A stretch of DNA of 42,157 bases, taken from assembly GCA_012518845.1 (NCBI GenBank), contig JAAYRJ010000161.1, positions 1-42,157 on the forward strand, given 5' to 3'. Positions 18,904 to 27,900 of the stretch are shown here, in pieces. The translations under genes were made by a program, and so were the position numbers. This DNA comes from Clostridiaceae bacterium. Lineage in GTDB: Bacteria > Bacillota > Clostridia > Saccharofermentanales > DTU023. The first letter of the stretch is position 1. Every line of letters starts with the position of its first letter. The notes beneath the pieces are model-generated. The model saw nothing but the letters and a program-made list of their open reading frames with translations, was not told the DNA's origin and made no database searches.

Positions 18904-18933
18904 TTGAATAATAACTGATAATTTGGCTATAAT
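18904..18933 (+). promoter_or_regulatory. Candidate strong promoter for the frr-uppS-cdsA-dxr-rseP-ispG-polC-priA run
   Basis: TTGAAT (18904-18909), 18-bp spacer, TATAAT (18928-18933); CGGAGG SD before frr. Confidence 0.65.
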
Positions 18934-18961
18934 AAAGGGTAATAATTAGTCGGAGGTCATT

Positions 18962-19534
18962 ATGTCAGATATTAGTATTAATTCTCAAACTTTTAAGCCT
19001 TATGAAGATAAAATGAAAGGTGCTATCAAAAACCTTGAAGATAATTTTAATGGTATCCGTGCCGGTAGAGCTAATCCTAGAGTTTTAGATAAGATCACGG
19101 TTGATTATTATGGTGTTGAATCCCCTCTTAATCAAGTTGCAAATATCCAAGTTCCTGAAGCTAGAATGATTACAATTCAGCCCTGGGAAACAAATATGCT
19201 TAAAGAAATTGAAAAAGCAATTCACATGTCCGATTTAGGAATTAATCCACAAAGTGATGGCAAATTAATTCGTCTAGTTTTTCCTCAATTAACCGAAGAG
19301 CGACGTCGTGAACTAGTTAAAGATGTAAAAAAACTTGGTGAACAGGGTAAAGTAGCTGTTAGAAATGTACGGCGTGAAGCAATTGATACTTATCGAACAC
19401 ATCAAAAGCAAAACAAGATTAGTGAAGATGAGCTGTATAACTTTGAACAAGATATGCAAGAGCTAACTGATAAATATACAGAGTTAGTAGATAAGTCGGT
19501 TGAAAAAAAAGAAGCAGAATTAATGGAAATCTAA
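18962..19534 (+). CDS. frr: Ribosome recycling factor
   Basis: GIRAGRANPRVLDKITVDYYGVESPLNQVANIQVPEARMITIQPWE, LTEERRRELVKDVKKLGEQGKVAVRNVRREA. Confidence 0.96.
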   Translation: MSDISINSQTFKPYEDKMKGAIKNLEDNFNGIRAGRANPRVLDKITVDYYGVESPLNQVANIQVPEARMITIQPWETNMLKEIEKAIHMSDLGINPQSDGKLIRLVFPQLTEERRRELVKDVKKLGEQGKVAVRNVRREAIDTYRTHQKQNKISEDELYNFEQDMQELTDKYTELVDKSVEKKEAELMEI

Positions 19535-19557
19535 GCAAATTAATGAGGGATATAAAA

Positions 19558-19585
19558 AGCCGGTTAGTAATGGCCGGCTATTTTT
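19558..19585 (+). terminator. Possible terminator/attenuator between frr and uppS
   Basis: AGCCGG / CCGGCT stem (19558-19563/19574-19579) followed by ATTTTTA. Confidence 0.5.
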
Positions 19586-19599
19586 ATGGATAAATAAGT

Positions 19600-20328
19600 A
19601 TGAAAAGTCCAAACTTATCACAGGATAAAATAAAAATTCCTAAACATTTAGCTGTTATCATGGATGGTAACGGTAGATGGGCGAAAAAACGTTTTCTGCC
19701 ACGTAAATTTGGTCATAGAGCAGGGGCAGAAAATCTGCGTCAGTTTATTAGATGGTGTGCTGATTTTTCGATTAAGTACGTAACTGTTTATGCTTTTTCA
19801 ACAGAAAATTGGCAACGACCAGATGATGAAGTGCAATCTTTGATGAAATTAATTGTTGAATTCTTCGGAAAATATAATAGAGAATTAGAGGAAGAAGGAG
19901 TTCGTTTACAGTTTTTAGGTAAGATTGAAGATCTGCCTGAAAAATCTTTAGCTACTGTCAAAAGAGCTGAGGAAGAATCAAAAAATCGTAATCGAATTAC
20001 TTTAAATATAGCTCTTAGCTATGGTTCAAGACAAGAAATCATCCGTGCAACTAAAGCGTTTACTGCTGATGTTATTTCTGGAAATAGGGAGATAGAAGAA
20101 CTTAATCAAGAAGTGTTTTCTAGTTACCTATACACCCAAGGTTTACCCGATCCGGATCTACTCATTAGAACAGGTGGCGAACAAAGGATATCAAACTTCT
20201 TATTATGGCAATTGTCTTATTGTGAGTTTTATTTTTCTGATATATTATGGCCAGATTTCAAAAAAAATGATTTGAAAGAAGCTTTAATGGAATTTTCTGA
20301 TCGTGAAAGACGCTTTGGCGGAGTATAA
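19600..20328 (+). CDS. uppS: Isoprenyl transferase (undecaprenyl diphosphate synthase)
   Basis: HLAVIMDGNGRWAKKR, TVYAFSTENWQRP, PDPDLLIRTGGEQRISNFLLWQLSYCEFYF. Confidence 0.96.
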   Translation: MKSPNLSQDKIKIPKHLAVIMDGNGRWAKKRFLPRKFGHRAGAENLRQFIRWCADFSIKYVTVYAFSTENWQRPDDEVQSLMKLIVEFFGKYNRELEEEGVRLQFLGKIEDLPEKSLATVKRAEEESKNRNRITLNIALSYGSRQEIIRATKAFTADVISGNREIEELNQEVFSSYLYTQGLPDPDLLIRTGGEQRISNFLLWQLSYCEFYFSDILWPDFKKNDLKEALMEFSDRERRFGGV

Positions 20329-20330
20329 AG

Positions 20331-21257
20331 ATGTTAGTAAGAGTTAAAACTGCAATCATATATGGTTTAATTATTTTTTTAATCTTAATCCCTGGCTTTA
20401 CGAATCCTGAATTTACAGTGTTACTACTTGTTTTAATTGCTGTTTTTTCAGCAAAAGAAATGTCGCTAGCTTTTGATAAGATTCAGATAAATTTTAAGCC
20501 TGGCTATTTGAGACTAACTTATCTAAGCTTTTTACCTGCTTTTATTTTCTTATTTCTTAATCGTTCTAAACTTGTTACGGCAGAGATGCTCTGGAATAAC
20601 CGTACAAATCAATCACTTAATTTGACCTTGAATAAAGATTTATTGCTAGGTAGTGTTTTTATTTACTCTTTAACTTTAGGTCTGGTTTTATCTTACATAT
20701 TATTTAAACCTATTTTAACAAAAGGTTCTAAGATACTTAAGGAAACTATCTTTCAAATTGCGATGGGAACTTATATTGCCATCCCGTTATTTGCAGGACT
20801 ATTATTATTATACCTGATCCCTGCCGGTTGGTTTTGGTTTGTGTTAGCAATTATTACACCTTGGATAGCAGATTCCTGTGCTTATTTCATGGGAAGAAAA
20901 TGGGGTAAAAAACCAATTGTGCCAAATTTGAGTCCTAATAAAACTTATGTTGGGTTTTATGGAAGTGTAGCGGGTACAATTGTTTTTTATTTACCAGTTT
21001 TTTATTTTGCAGCAAATTATCTTTATCTAATTGAAATAAAGCCTATACATTGGTTGGCTGTGACCTTATTTGCTGGTGTTCTAGGTGCACTGATTGAATT
21101 AGGTGACTGGCTCGCATCAGCAATCAAACGCTATTGTGGGATCAAGGATTTTTCAAATCTTTTACCAGGTCATGGTGGCGTGATTGACCGATTTGATAGT
21201 ACATTTTTCTCTTTTACTGCCATTTTGACAATTGCTTTACTGATTCATTTTTCTTAA
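20331..21257 (+). CDS. cdsA: Phosphatidate cytidylyltransferase
   Basis: C-terminal signature IKDFSNLLPGHGGVIDRFDSTFFS; multiple TM; between uppS and dxr. Confidence 0.93.
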   Translation: MLVRVKTAIIYGLIIFLILIPGFTNPEFTVLLLVLIAVFSAKEMSLAFDKIQINFKPGYLRLTYLSFLPAFIFLFLNRSKLVTAEMLWNNRTNQSLNLTLNKDLLLGSVFIYSLTLGLVLSYILFKPILTKGSKILKETIFQIAMGTYIAIPLFAGLLLLYLIPAGWFWFVLAIITPWIADSCAYFMGRKWGKKPIVPNLSPNKTYVGFYGSVAGTIVFYLPVFYFAANYLYLIEIKPIHWLAVTLFAGVLGALIELGDWLASAIKRYCGIKDFSNLLPGHGGVIDRFDSTFFSFTAILTIALLIHFS

Positions 21258-21266
21258 GATTTATTT

Positions 21267-22448
21267 ATGAAAAAAAATAATTTAACTAAAATTGTCTTAT
21301 TAGGTTCTACTGGTTCAATTGGTATACAAACATTAAATGTATGTCGACGTTTAGATTTAAAGGTAGAGGCTTTAGCTTGCTATAAAAACATTGATCTTAT
21401 CTATCAACAAATCCAAGAATTTAAACCTAATCATGTTGCAGTAGTAGATGCAAGGTCTGCTAAAAAATTAAGAGAGCGTTTAAAAAGAGATAAAGAGTTT
21501 CAACATCTTGAAATTTTAACTGGCAATGATGGATTGGTTCAATTAGCTCAGCTAGAATGCGATCGTGTAGTTATGGCAATAATAGGCTTTGCAGCTTTGG
21601 AACCATTACTTGCTGCAATTAAGCAGGGTCAAAAAATCGCCATGGCCAATAAAGAAACAATTGTTGCAATGGGTGATTTTATCATAAGTATGGTCAAAGA
21701 ACATCATGCGGAAATTTTACCGGTAGATAGTGAGCTTTCTGCAATTTGGCAATGTGTCGCCCATAATTCAAATCCAATTGAAAAAGTTATTTTAACTGCA
21801 TCAGGCGGACCATTTAGAAATTTACCAAAATCTGAATTTGCTAAAATTACAGTAGAAGATGCACTAAATCATCCAGTTTGGTCAATGGGAGATAAGATAA
21901 CTATTGATTCGGCTACGATGATGAATAAAGGTCTTGAAATGATTGAGATATCTCATCTATTTCAACTTGATGCTAAGCAAATAGAAATTATTGTTCAGCC
22001 TGAAGGTATAATTCACTCTATGGTTGAATTCGTAGATGGTGCGATTTTAGCGCAAATGGGTTTACCTGATATGGAATTACCAATTCAATATGCAATTACT
22101 TTTGATCAAAGGCTACCAATGCCAGATAAACCTAAATTAGATTTTGCTAGTTTAGCACAAATTAGTTTTTTTGAACCAGACTACGAAAAATTTCCAGCAT
22201 TAAAATTGTCTTTTTTTGCCAAAATGGAAGCTGGAGCAATGCCGGCAGTTTTAAATGCTTCTAATGAAATTGCAGTTGCAGCATTTTTTCAGAAAAAAAT
22301 CAGATTTGATCAGATCCCTCAAATTATCGAAACAACACTTGATCGTTTTGCTGGACATCATTTGTCAAAAGGAAAAAGTATTTCAGAAATATTGTTGGCG
22401 GATGAATGGGCAAGAGAAGAAGCAAAAAATTTAGTTCAAAGATTATAA
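21267..22448 (+). CDS. dxr: 1-deoxy-D-xylulose-5-phosphate reductoisomerase
   Basis: LLGSTGSIGIQTL, ANKETIVAMGDF, PVDSELSAIWQC, TASGGPFR, MNKGLEMIEISHLF. Confidence 0.96.
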   Translation: MKKNNLTKIVLLGSTGSIGIQTLNVCRRLDLKVEALACYKNIDLIYQQIQEFKPNHVAVVDARSAKKLRERLKRDKEFQHLEILTGNDGLVQLAQLECDRVVMAIIGFAALEPLLAAIKQGQKIAMANKETIVAMGDFIISMVKEHHAEILPVDSELSAIWQCVAHNSNPIEKVILTASGGPFRNLPKSEFAKITVEDALNHPVWSMGDKITIDSATMMNKGLEMIEISHLFQLDAKQIEIIVQPEGIIHSMVEFVDGAILAQMGLPDMELPIQYAITFDQRLPMPDKPKLDFASLAQISFFEPDYEKFPALKLSFFAKMEAGAMPAVLNASNEIAVAAFFQKKIRFDQIPQIIETTLDRFAGHHLSKGKSISEILLADEWAREEAKNLVQRL

Positions 22449-22489
22449 ATGATGATTTGAGTTTTATTCTGTACATTAAGTAGGTTTTT

Positions 22490-23788
22490 ATGAGTTTATT
22501 AGGAATATTAATAGGTCTAGTTATTATCGGCTTAATGATGTTAGTGCATGAATCCGGTCATTTTTTTGCTGGACGTTTATTAAACTTCAAAATTTTAGAA
22601 TTTTCCATTTTTATGGGACCCCGTCTTATTACGACAGAAAAAAATGGTGTCAAATATAGTTTTCGCTTACTGCCAATTGGAGCTTCTGTACAGTTCGCAG
22701 GAGAATATTCAGAAGACGACGATGAAATTGATGACAAAAATGATCCAGGTTTATTTTTCAACCGACCACGCTGGGCAAGAGCAATCGTTGTTTTTTCTGG
22801 TCCTCTCGCAAATTTCATTACTGCTTTTTTGGCATTTGTAATTATGTTTTCTGCTTTTGGTGTTGCTGTCCCAAGACTTGCTGCCCCTATCGAAAACACT
22901 TTAATCTATAAAACAAATATTGCAGAAGGTGATCGTTTGATCTCTTATAATAATAAAAAAATTAGAACTTCTGCAGATTTTGCTATTGCGAAAGCATTTT
23001 CAGATCCTACAGAGCCAATAAATATTGTTATTGAAAAATCGGATCAATCACAACATGAAATTAGATTAGAGCCACAGACAACTGAACAATATCGATTAGG
23101 TGTGGTGCAAAACATTGAAACAAACACAATTATTGAAGTTGATCCTGAATCCAATCAAGGTAAGCCAGTTTTACAAGAAGGAGATCAAATTATTTCAATC
23201 AATGGAATAGACTATTCTGCTTCGAAAGAAATTACCGATGAGATTAATAGAGCTAAAAATAATCCAATTGTAGTCAAAGTTAAACGTGATCAAGAAGTTC
23301 TGGAATTAAGTATGAGGCCAACCTATTATCAAGATCAACTTGCAGATGGTATATTCTTTACTGAAGGAAATTCAGTTGTGGATGTTTTATATCAAGCGTG
23401 GCATTATCCTTGGTCAATTGTAAAATCTACTATTGAGGGATTTGCGTTAATTTTCCAAGGCCAAATGAAATTCTCCGATAGCGTGACAGGTCCTGTAGGA
23501 ATTGTAAAAGTTTTTGGCGATGTGGTACAAGATAGTCCTGATATTGGCATAATGATTTATCAATTATTATTTTATTTTGCAATGATTTCTGTGGCAATTG
23601 GTTTTACAAACTTACTACCTATTCCGCCTTTAGATGGTCATCATTTGCTAATATTGGCAATCGAAGGAATTAGACGTAAAGATTTACCAGACAATTTTAA
23701 ACATGTTGTTACAGCAATTGGCATGTTTTTTATTTTAGGTTTGGCTTTACTAATTATTTATTTTGACATACGGAGAATTTTTAATTAA
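22490..23788 (+). CDS. rseP: RIP metalloprotease RseP/RasP family, with PDZ domain
   Basis: HESGHFFAGR zinc motif, PDZ region (EGDQIISINGIDYS), NLLPIPPLDGHHLLIL. Confidence 0.92.
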   Translation: MSLLGILIGLVIIGLMMLVHESGHFFAGRLLNFKILEFSIFMGPRLITTEKNGVKYSFRLLPIGASVQFAGEYSEDDDEIDDKNDPGLFFNRPRWARAIVVFSGPLANFITAFLAFVIMFSAFGVAVPRLAAPIENTLIYKTNIAEGDRLISYNNKKIRTSADFAIAKAFSDPTEPINIVIEKSDQSQHEIRLEPQTTEQYRLGVVQNIETNTIIEVDPESNQGKPVLQEGDQIISINGIDYSASKEITDEINRAKNNPIVVKVKRDQEVLELSMRPTYYQDQLADGIFFTEGNSVVDVLYQAWHYPWSIVKSTIEGFALIFQGQMKFSDSVTGPVGIVKVFGDVVQDSPDIGIMIYQLLFYFAMISVAIGFTNLLPIPPLDGHHLLILAIEGIRRKDLPDNFKHVVTAIGMFFILGLALLIIYFDIRRIFN

Positions 23789-23799
23789 TCAAAGATATA

Positions 23800-23825
23800 A
23801 AAAACAATCGATCAGAGTTGTTTTT
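23800..23825 (+). terminator. Weak hairpin / possible terminator between rseP and ispG
   Basis: AAAAACAA / TTGTTTTT, 8-bp AT-rich stem with 10-nt loop, ending in a T run. Confidence 0.35.
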
Positions 23826-23853
23826 GAATTGGTAAATATTAGGATCTTAAAGT

Positions 23854-24933
23854 ATGAAATTTCTTAAACATAAAAGTAAAATTTTAAAAATGCGTGATGT
23901 TCAAATTGGTGGTGATGCACCGATTTCTGTTCAATCTATGAATAACACTGACACGCGAGACGTTAAAGCTACTTTAGAACAAATTTATGAATTAGCAGAA
24001 GCTGGATGTGAAATAACACGTGTTGCCATCCCAGATGAAGAAGCAGCCCATGCTTTAGCAAAAATTGTTGAGCAATCTCCTATTCCGGTTGTTGCAGACA
24101 TTCATTTTCGTGCAGATTTGGCTATTTTAGCGCTTCAAAACAATGCTGATGGTCTTCGTATTAACCCAGGCAACATCGGCTCCGAAGCCAAAGTAAGAGC
24201 TATTGCAGAGCTTGCTCAAGAAAAAAACACACCCATTCGTGTCGGAGTAAATTCTGGATCTTTAGATCCTGTTATTCGTGATTCGATGGGTGGAGTAAAT
24301 TCTCAGTCTATGGTAGCATCAGCTTTAAAACATTGTCAGATTTTAGAAAAATACGGTTTTTCTGATATTTGTGTCTCTATTAAAAGTTCTGATGCGATGC
24401 TTACAATTGAATCATATCGACTATTAGCAGAAAGAGTTAATTATCCGTTACATATTGGAATTACTGAAGCAGGTACTCCTAAAGAAGGTATAATTCGTTC
24501 AGCAGTAGGAATAGGAACTCTTCTTGCTGAAGGAATTGGAAATACTATCCGAGTATCATTAACTGCGGATCCTGTATTAGAAGTAGAAGTGGCTTATTCA
24601 ATATTAAAATCTTTAAATCTTCGCTCAAAAGGACCTTTGTTAATTGCTTGTCCAACCTGTGGTAGGACCGAAGTAAACCTACAAAAGTTAGCTGAGCAGG
24701 TAGAAGAATTATTAATAGATGTTAAAGAACCAATCAAAGTTGCTGTTATGGGCTGTCCAGTAAATGGGCCAGGTGAAGCAAGAGATGCCGATGTAGGAAT
24801 TGCTGGTGGTAGAGACCAATATTCAATCTTTAGGGAAGGTAAAGTCATAAAAAAAGTTAAACAAGAAAATGCTTTAGACGAATTTCTTCAAGAAATAAAT
24901 AAAGTTAGAGAAAAATTTAGAAATGAAGGTTAG
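23854..24933 (+). CDS. ispG: 4-hydroxy-3-methylbut-2-enyl diphosphate synthase (flavodoxin)
   Basis: GDAPISVQSMNNTDTRDVKATL, LRINPGNIGS, CPTCGRTEVNL and GCPVNGPGEARDADVGIAGG Fe-S motifs. Confidence 0.96.
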   Translation: MKFLKHKSKILKMRDVQIGGDAPISVQSMNNTDTRDVKATLEQIYELAEAGCEITRVAIPDEEAAHALAKIVEQSPIPVVADIHFRADLAILALQNNADGLRINPGNIGSEAKVRAIAELAQEKNTPIRVGVNSGSLDPVIRDSMGGVNSQSMVASALKHCQILEKYGFSDICVSIKSSDAMLTIESYRLLAERVNYPLHIGITEAGTPKEGIIRSAVGIGTLLAEGIGNTIRVSLTADPVLEVEVAYSILKSLNLRSKGPLLIACPTCGRTEVNLQKLAEQVEELLIDVKEPIKVAVMGCPVNGPGEARDADVGIAGGRDQYSIFREGKVIKKVKQENALDEFLQEINKVREKFRNEG

Positions 24934-24935
24934 TT

Positions 24936-27900
24936 TTGATACAAAATTTAGCAGAAGTATTTTCATATTTTAATATTGAATGGCTAGATGACGATCAAAG
25001 TATTTTTGTAAATTGTGCTTCAAACTTAAATAGAATTCATTCTTTGCAAGAAATTCCTGTATTGGGAATGTGTTGTTCCATCTCAGGCGAACTTTCTATT
25101 TCCATTGAAGTTAAAAACTTATTGAGTCCAAAACAAATAATTCTCCTAGAAGAAATATTTGAGAATTTTTTTGATATTTCGCAAGTAATAATTAAGCAAG
25201 TATCTACAACACAAATTAGTGAAAAATCTCAACATGAATTTTTATCACAAGCAGAAATCTGGATAAAAAGACATGCCAATAAATATGAAGGCTTGGAATC
25301 AAGTCTCTTTGCCTTAGGCAAGGCTGAAACAAAAGGTAATAAACTTACTTGGCACATGCAAAACAACCATTACACACTTATCTCACAAAACGAGATAAAT
25401 TGGTTACAGCAATTTTGGGATAAATTTGGACCGTTTAATTCTAAGATAAGAATAAATCCAGTTAATGAACAAAGTTCCGAAGAACTAATTGAAAACACAG
25501 AAAAATTATTTTTAGAAGCAAATACTATTTCAAGTGAATTATATCAAGAAAAAATTGTGCAAATAGAAGAAATTAAGCAAGAAAATGCTAATTCTAAAGC
25601 TGTGGAAAAAAATAATGGAAATAGATTTCGAAAAAAACATCGAGTTTCAGAAAATGTTTTGTGGGGGAGAACAGGTCCTGAAATACCGATGATCAAACTT
25701 TCTGATATTAATCATGAAACAGATCGTGCTTTGTTTGAAGGACAAGTTTTTTCATATGAGACTAAAATCACAAGGAACGGTAGTCTGTTAGTAAAATTTG
25801 CAATTACTGATTTAACAACTTCTATTTCGTGTATTTTGTTTGCTGATCCTGAAGAAAAAGATCATTTAACAAAAATTATTAAAAATAATTATTTGAAAGT
25901 TACAGCAAATATTTCATACGATGATCGTTATGCTAAAGATTTTGTAGCGAGAGTAACTTGTATTGAGTCTGCAATAAAACCTCAAGGCCGATCAGATGAC
26001 TCTTTAGAAAAAAGAGTAGAGCTACATATGCACTCAAAATTATCGGCTAAGGATGGCACAATAAGTCCTGCAGACATCGTAAAAACTGCTTCTAAATTTG
26101 GTCATCAAGCAGTTGCGATTACTGACCATGGTGTTGTTCAGGCTTTCCCTGATATTGCCGCCACAGCAGATGAGCTTGCTAAGGCTGGAAAACCCATTAA
26201 AATAATTTATGGTTTAGAAGGTTATCTACTAGATGATGGTTTTGATTGCTTTGCTTTTAAAGTAGAGGATGTATCTTTAACGGCAGACTTTATAATTTTT
26301 AAATTAAATGTAAGTGGTAAAGATCCTCAAACTGACTACATTAAAGAAATAACTGCACTCAAATTCTCTTATCAGGGTGAAGAAAAAACTGAAGCTGAAA
26401 ATACGAATAATAGTGTCAATAATTTAGATGAAACAAATAGCATACCTCAAACTGAAAACTACACAGATCAGCAATTGAATTCTTCAGCCAAAATAAATCC
26501 CGAAGATTATTTGCTTGCTGATAGTTTTTATGCCACTTTGGATATAGATAACGATGAAAACATTGAAATTCTGAAAAAGTTTTCTGAGTTTTGTAAAGGC
26601 TCAATACTTATTTCAGAAAATGCATTGTTACAATTAAACTTTTTACGTTATGCAGGCTTTAATGTAGAGGAAAGTGAACCACGTGTAAAATTTAATCCGC
26701 CTTTAATTGATTTGCATCAGATGCAGAAAGCAGTTGAAAAATATTCAAAAGAGCCAATTAAGTTTAGTCCAAATTCTAAGGTAATATTAACAAGTAAGAA
26801 AAAAGAATTATCTATGATCCGTTCTGAGGATTTTATCAATCTCAAAGAATTTGCGGTAAAATTTATTCTATTATTACAAAAGGCAAATATAAATCAATTA
26901 ACCGAACTAAACACAAAATTTTCAGATTATGAATCATTCAAAGAATTAAAAAAACAACGTAAAAAAACAAACCATATTTTATTGTTGGCAAAAGATTCTT
27001 TAGGTCTTTATAACATGTATAGAATGTGCTCTCTGGCACATATTGATTATTTTTACTATTCACCTCGAATTCCTCGTTCTTTATTAACCTACTATGGAAC
27101 TGGAATTATTAAAGGTATGGCATGTGTAGATGGTGAGTTATTTCAAAACATCTTGAAAATTTACAATGATTGTAATGGTGATTACGAACAGGCAAAGAAA
27201 AAATTAAATAATCCTAATTTGTTAAAAATAGCAAAATATTATGATTTTTTAGAAGTTCAGCCTCTAACTAATAATAGCTTTTTGATTAGAAAAGAGGACA
27301 ACTGCATTGATAGTAAACAGGATTTACAGAATTTAAATCGCTTAGTATTGGAATTAGGAGAAATCACCAACATGCCTGTTTGTGCAACTGGTGATGTACA
27401 TTATCTAAATCCAGAAGATGCAATTTATCGAAAAATTTTAATGACAAATATGAACTTTGATGATATGGAAGAAATGGCGGAGTTATATTTTAGAACAACA
27501 GAAGAAATGTTAGCTGAATTTTCTTATCTCGAGTCAGATTTAGCGCATAAAATTGTCATTGAAAATCCAAATGAAATTGCAGATTCGGTCGCTAACAAAA
27601 TTAGACCGTTCCCAGAAGGTTCTTTCCCGCCAGATATCAAATCTGCTGATCAAAATATAAAGGAATTAACATTAAAAAATGCCATGGCTATTTATGGGTT
27701 TGAAGGACAATTACCCGAAATTGTTTCAGCTAGGATAGAAAGAGAATTGTCATCAATTATAAGCAATGGCTTTGCCGTAATGTACTATATTTCTCATTTG
27801 GTTGTAAAAAAATCTAATGAAGATGGATATATAGTTGGGTCTAGAGGTTCTGTTGGTTCATCTTTAGTTGCTACCTTGTGTGAAATAACTGAAGTTAATC

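Noticed and set aside
22644-22841. + strand 65-aa ORF inside rseP
   Set aside because: Out-of-frame overlap within a conserved gene; no RBS or motif support.
26281-26968. Interpretation of the degenerate PolC exonuclease region as a frameshift or pseudogene
   Set aside because: The frame is open throughout 24936-29516 and the segment still aligns with the exonuclease fold on both sides of the changed residues; downstream polymerase motifs are intact.
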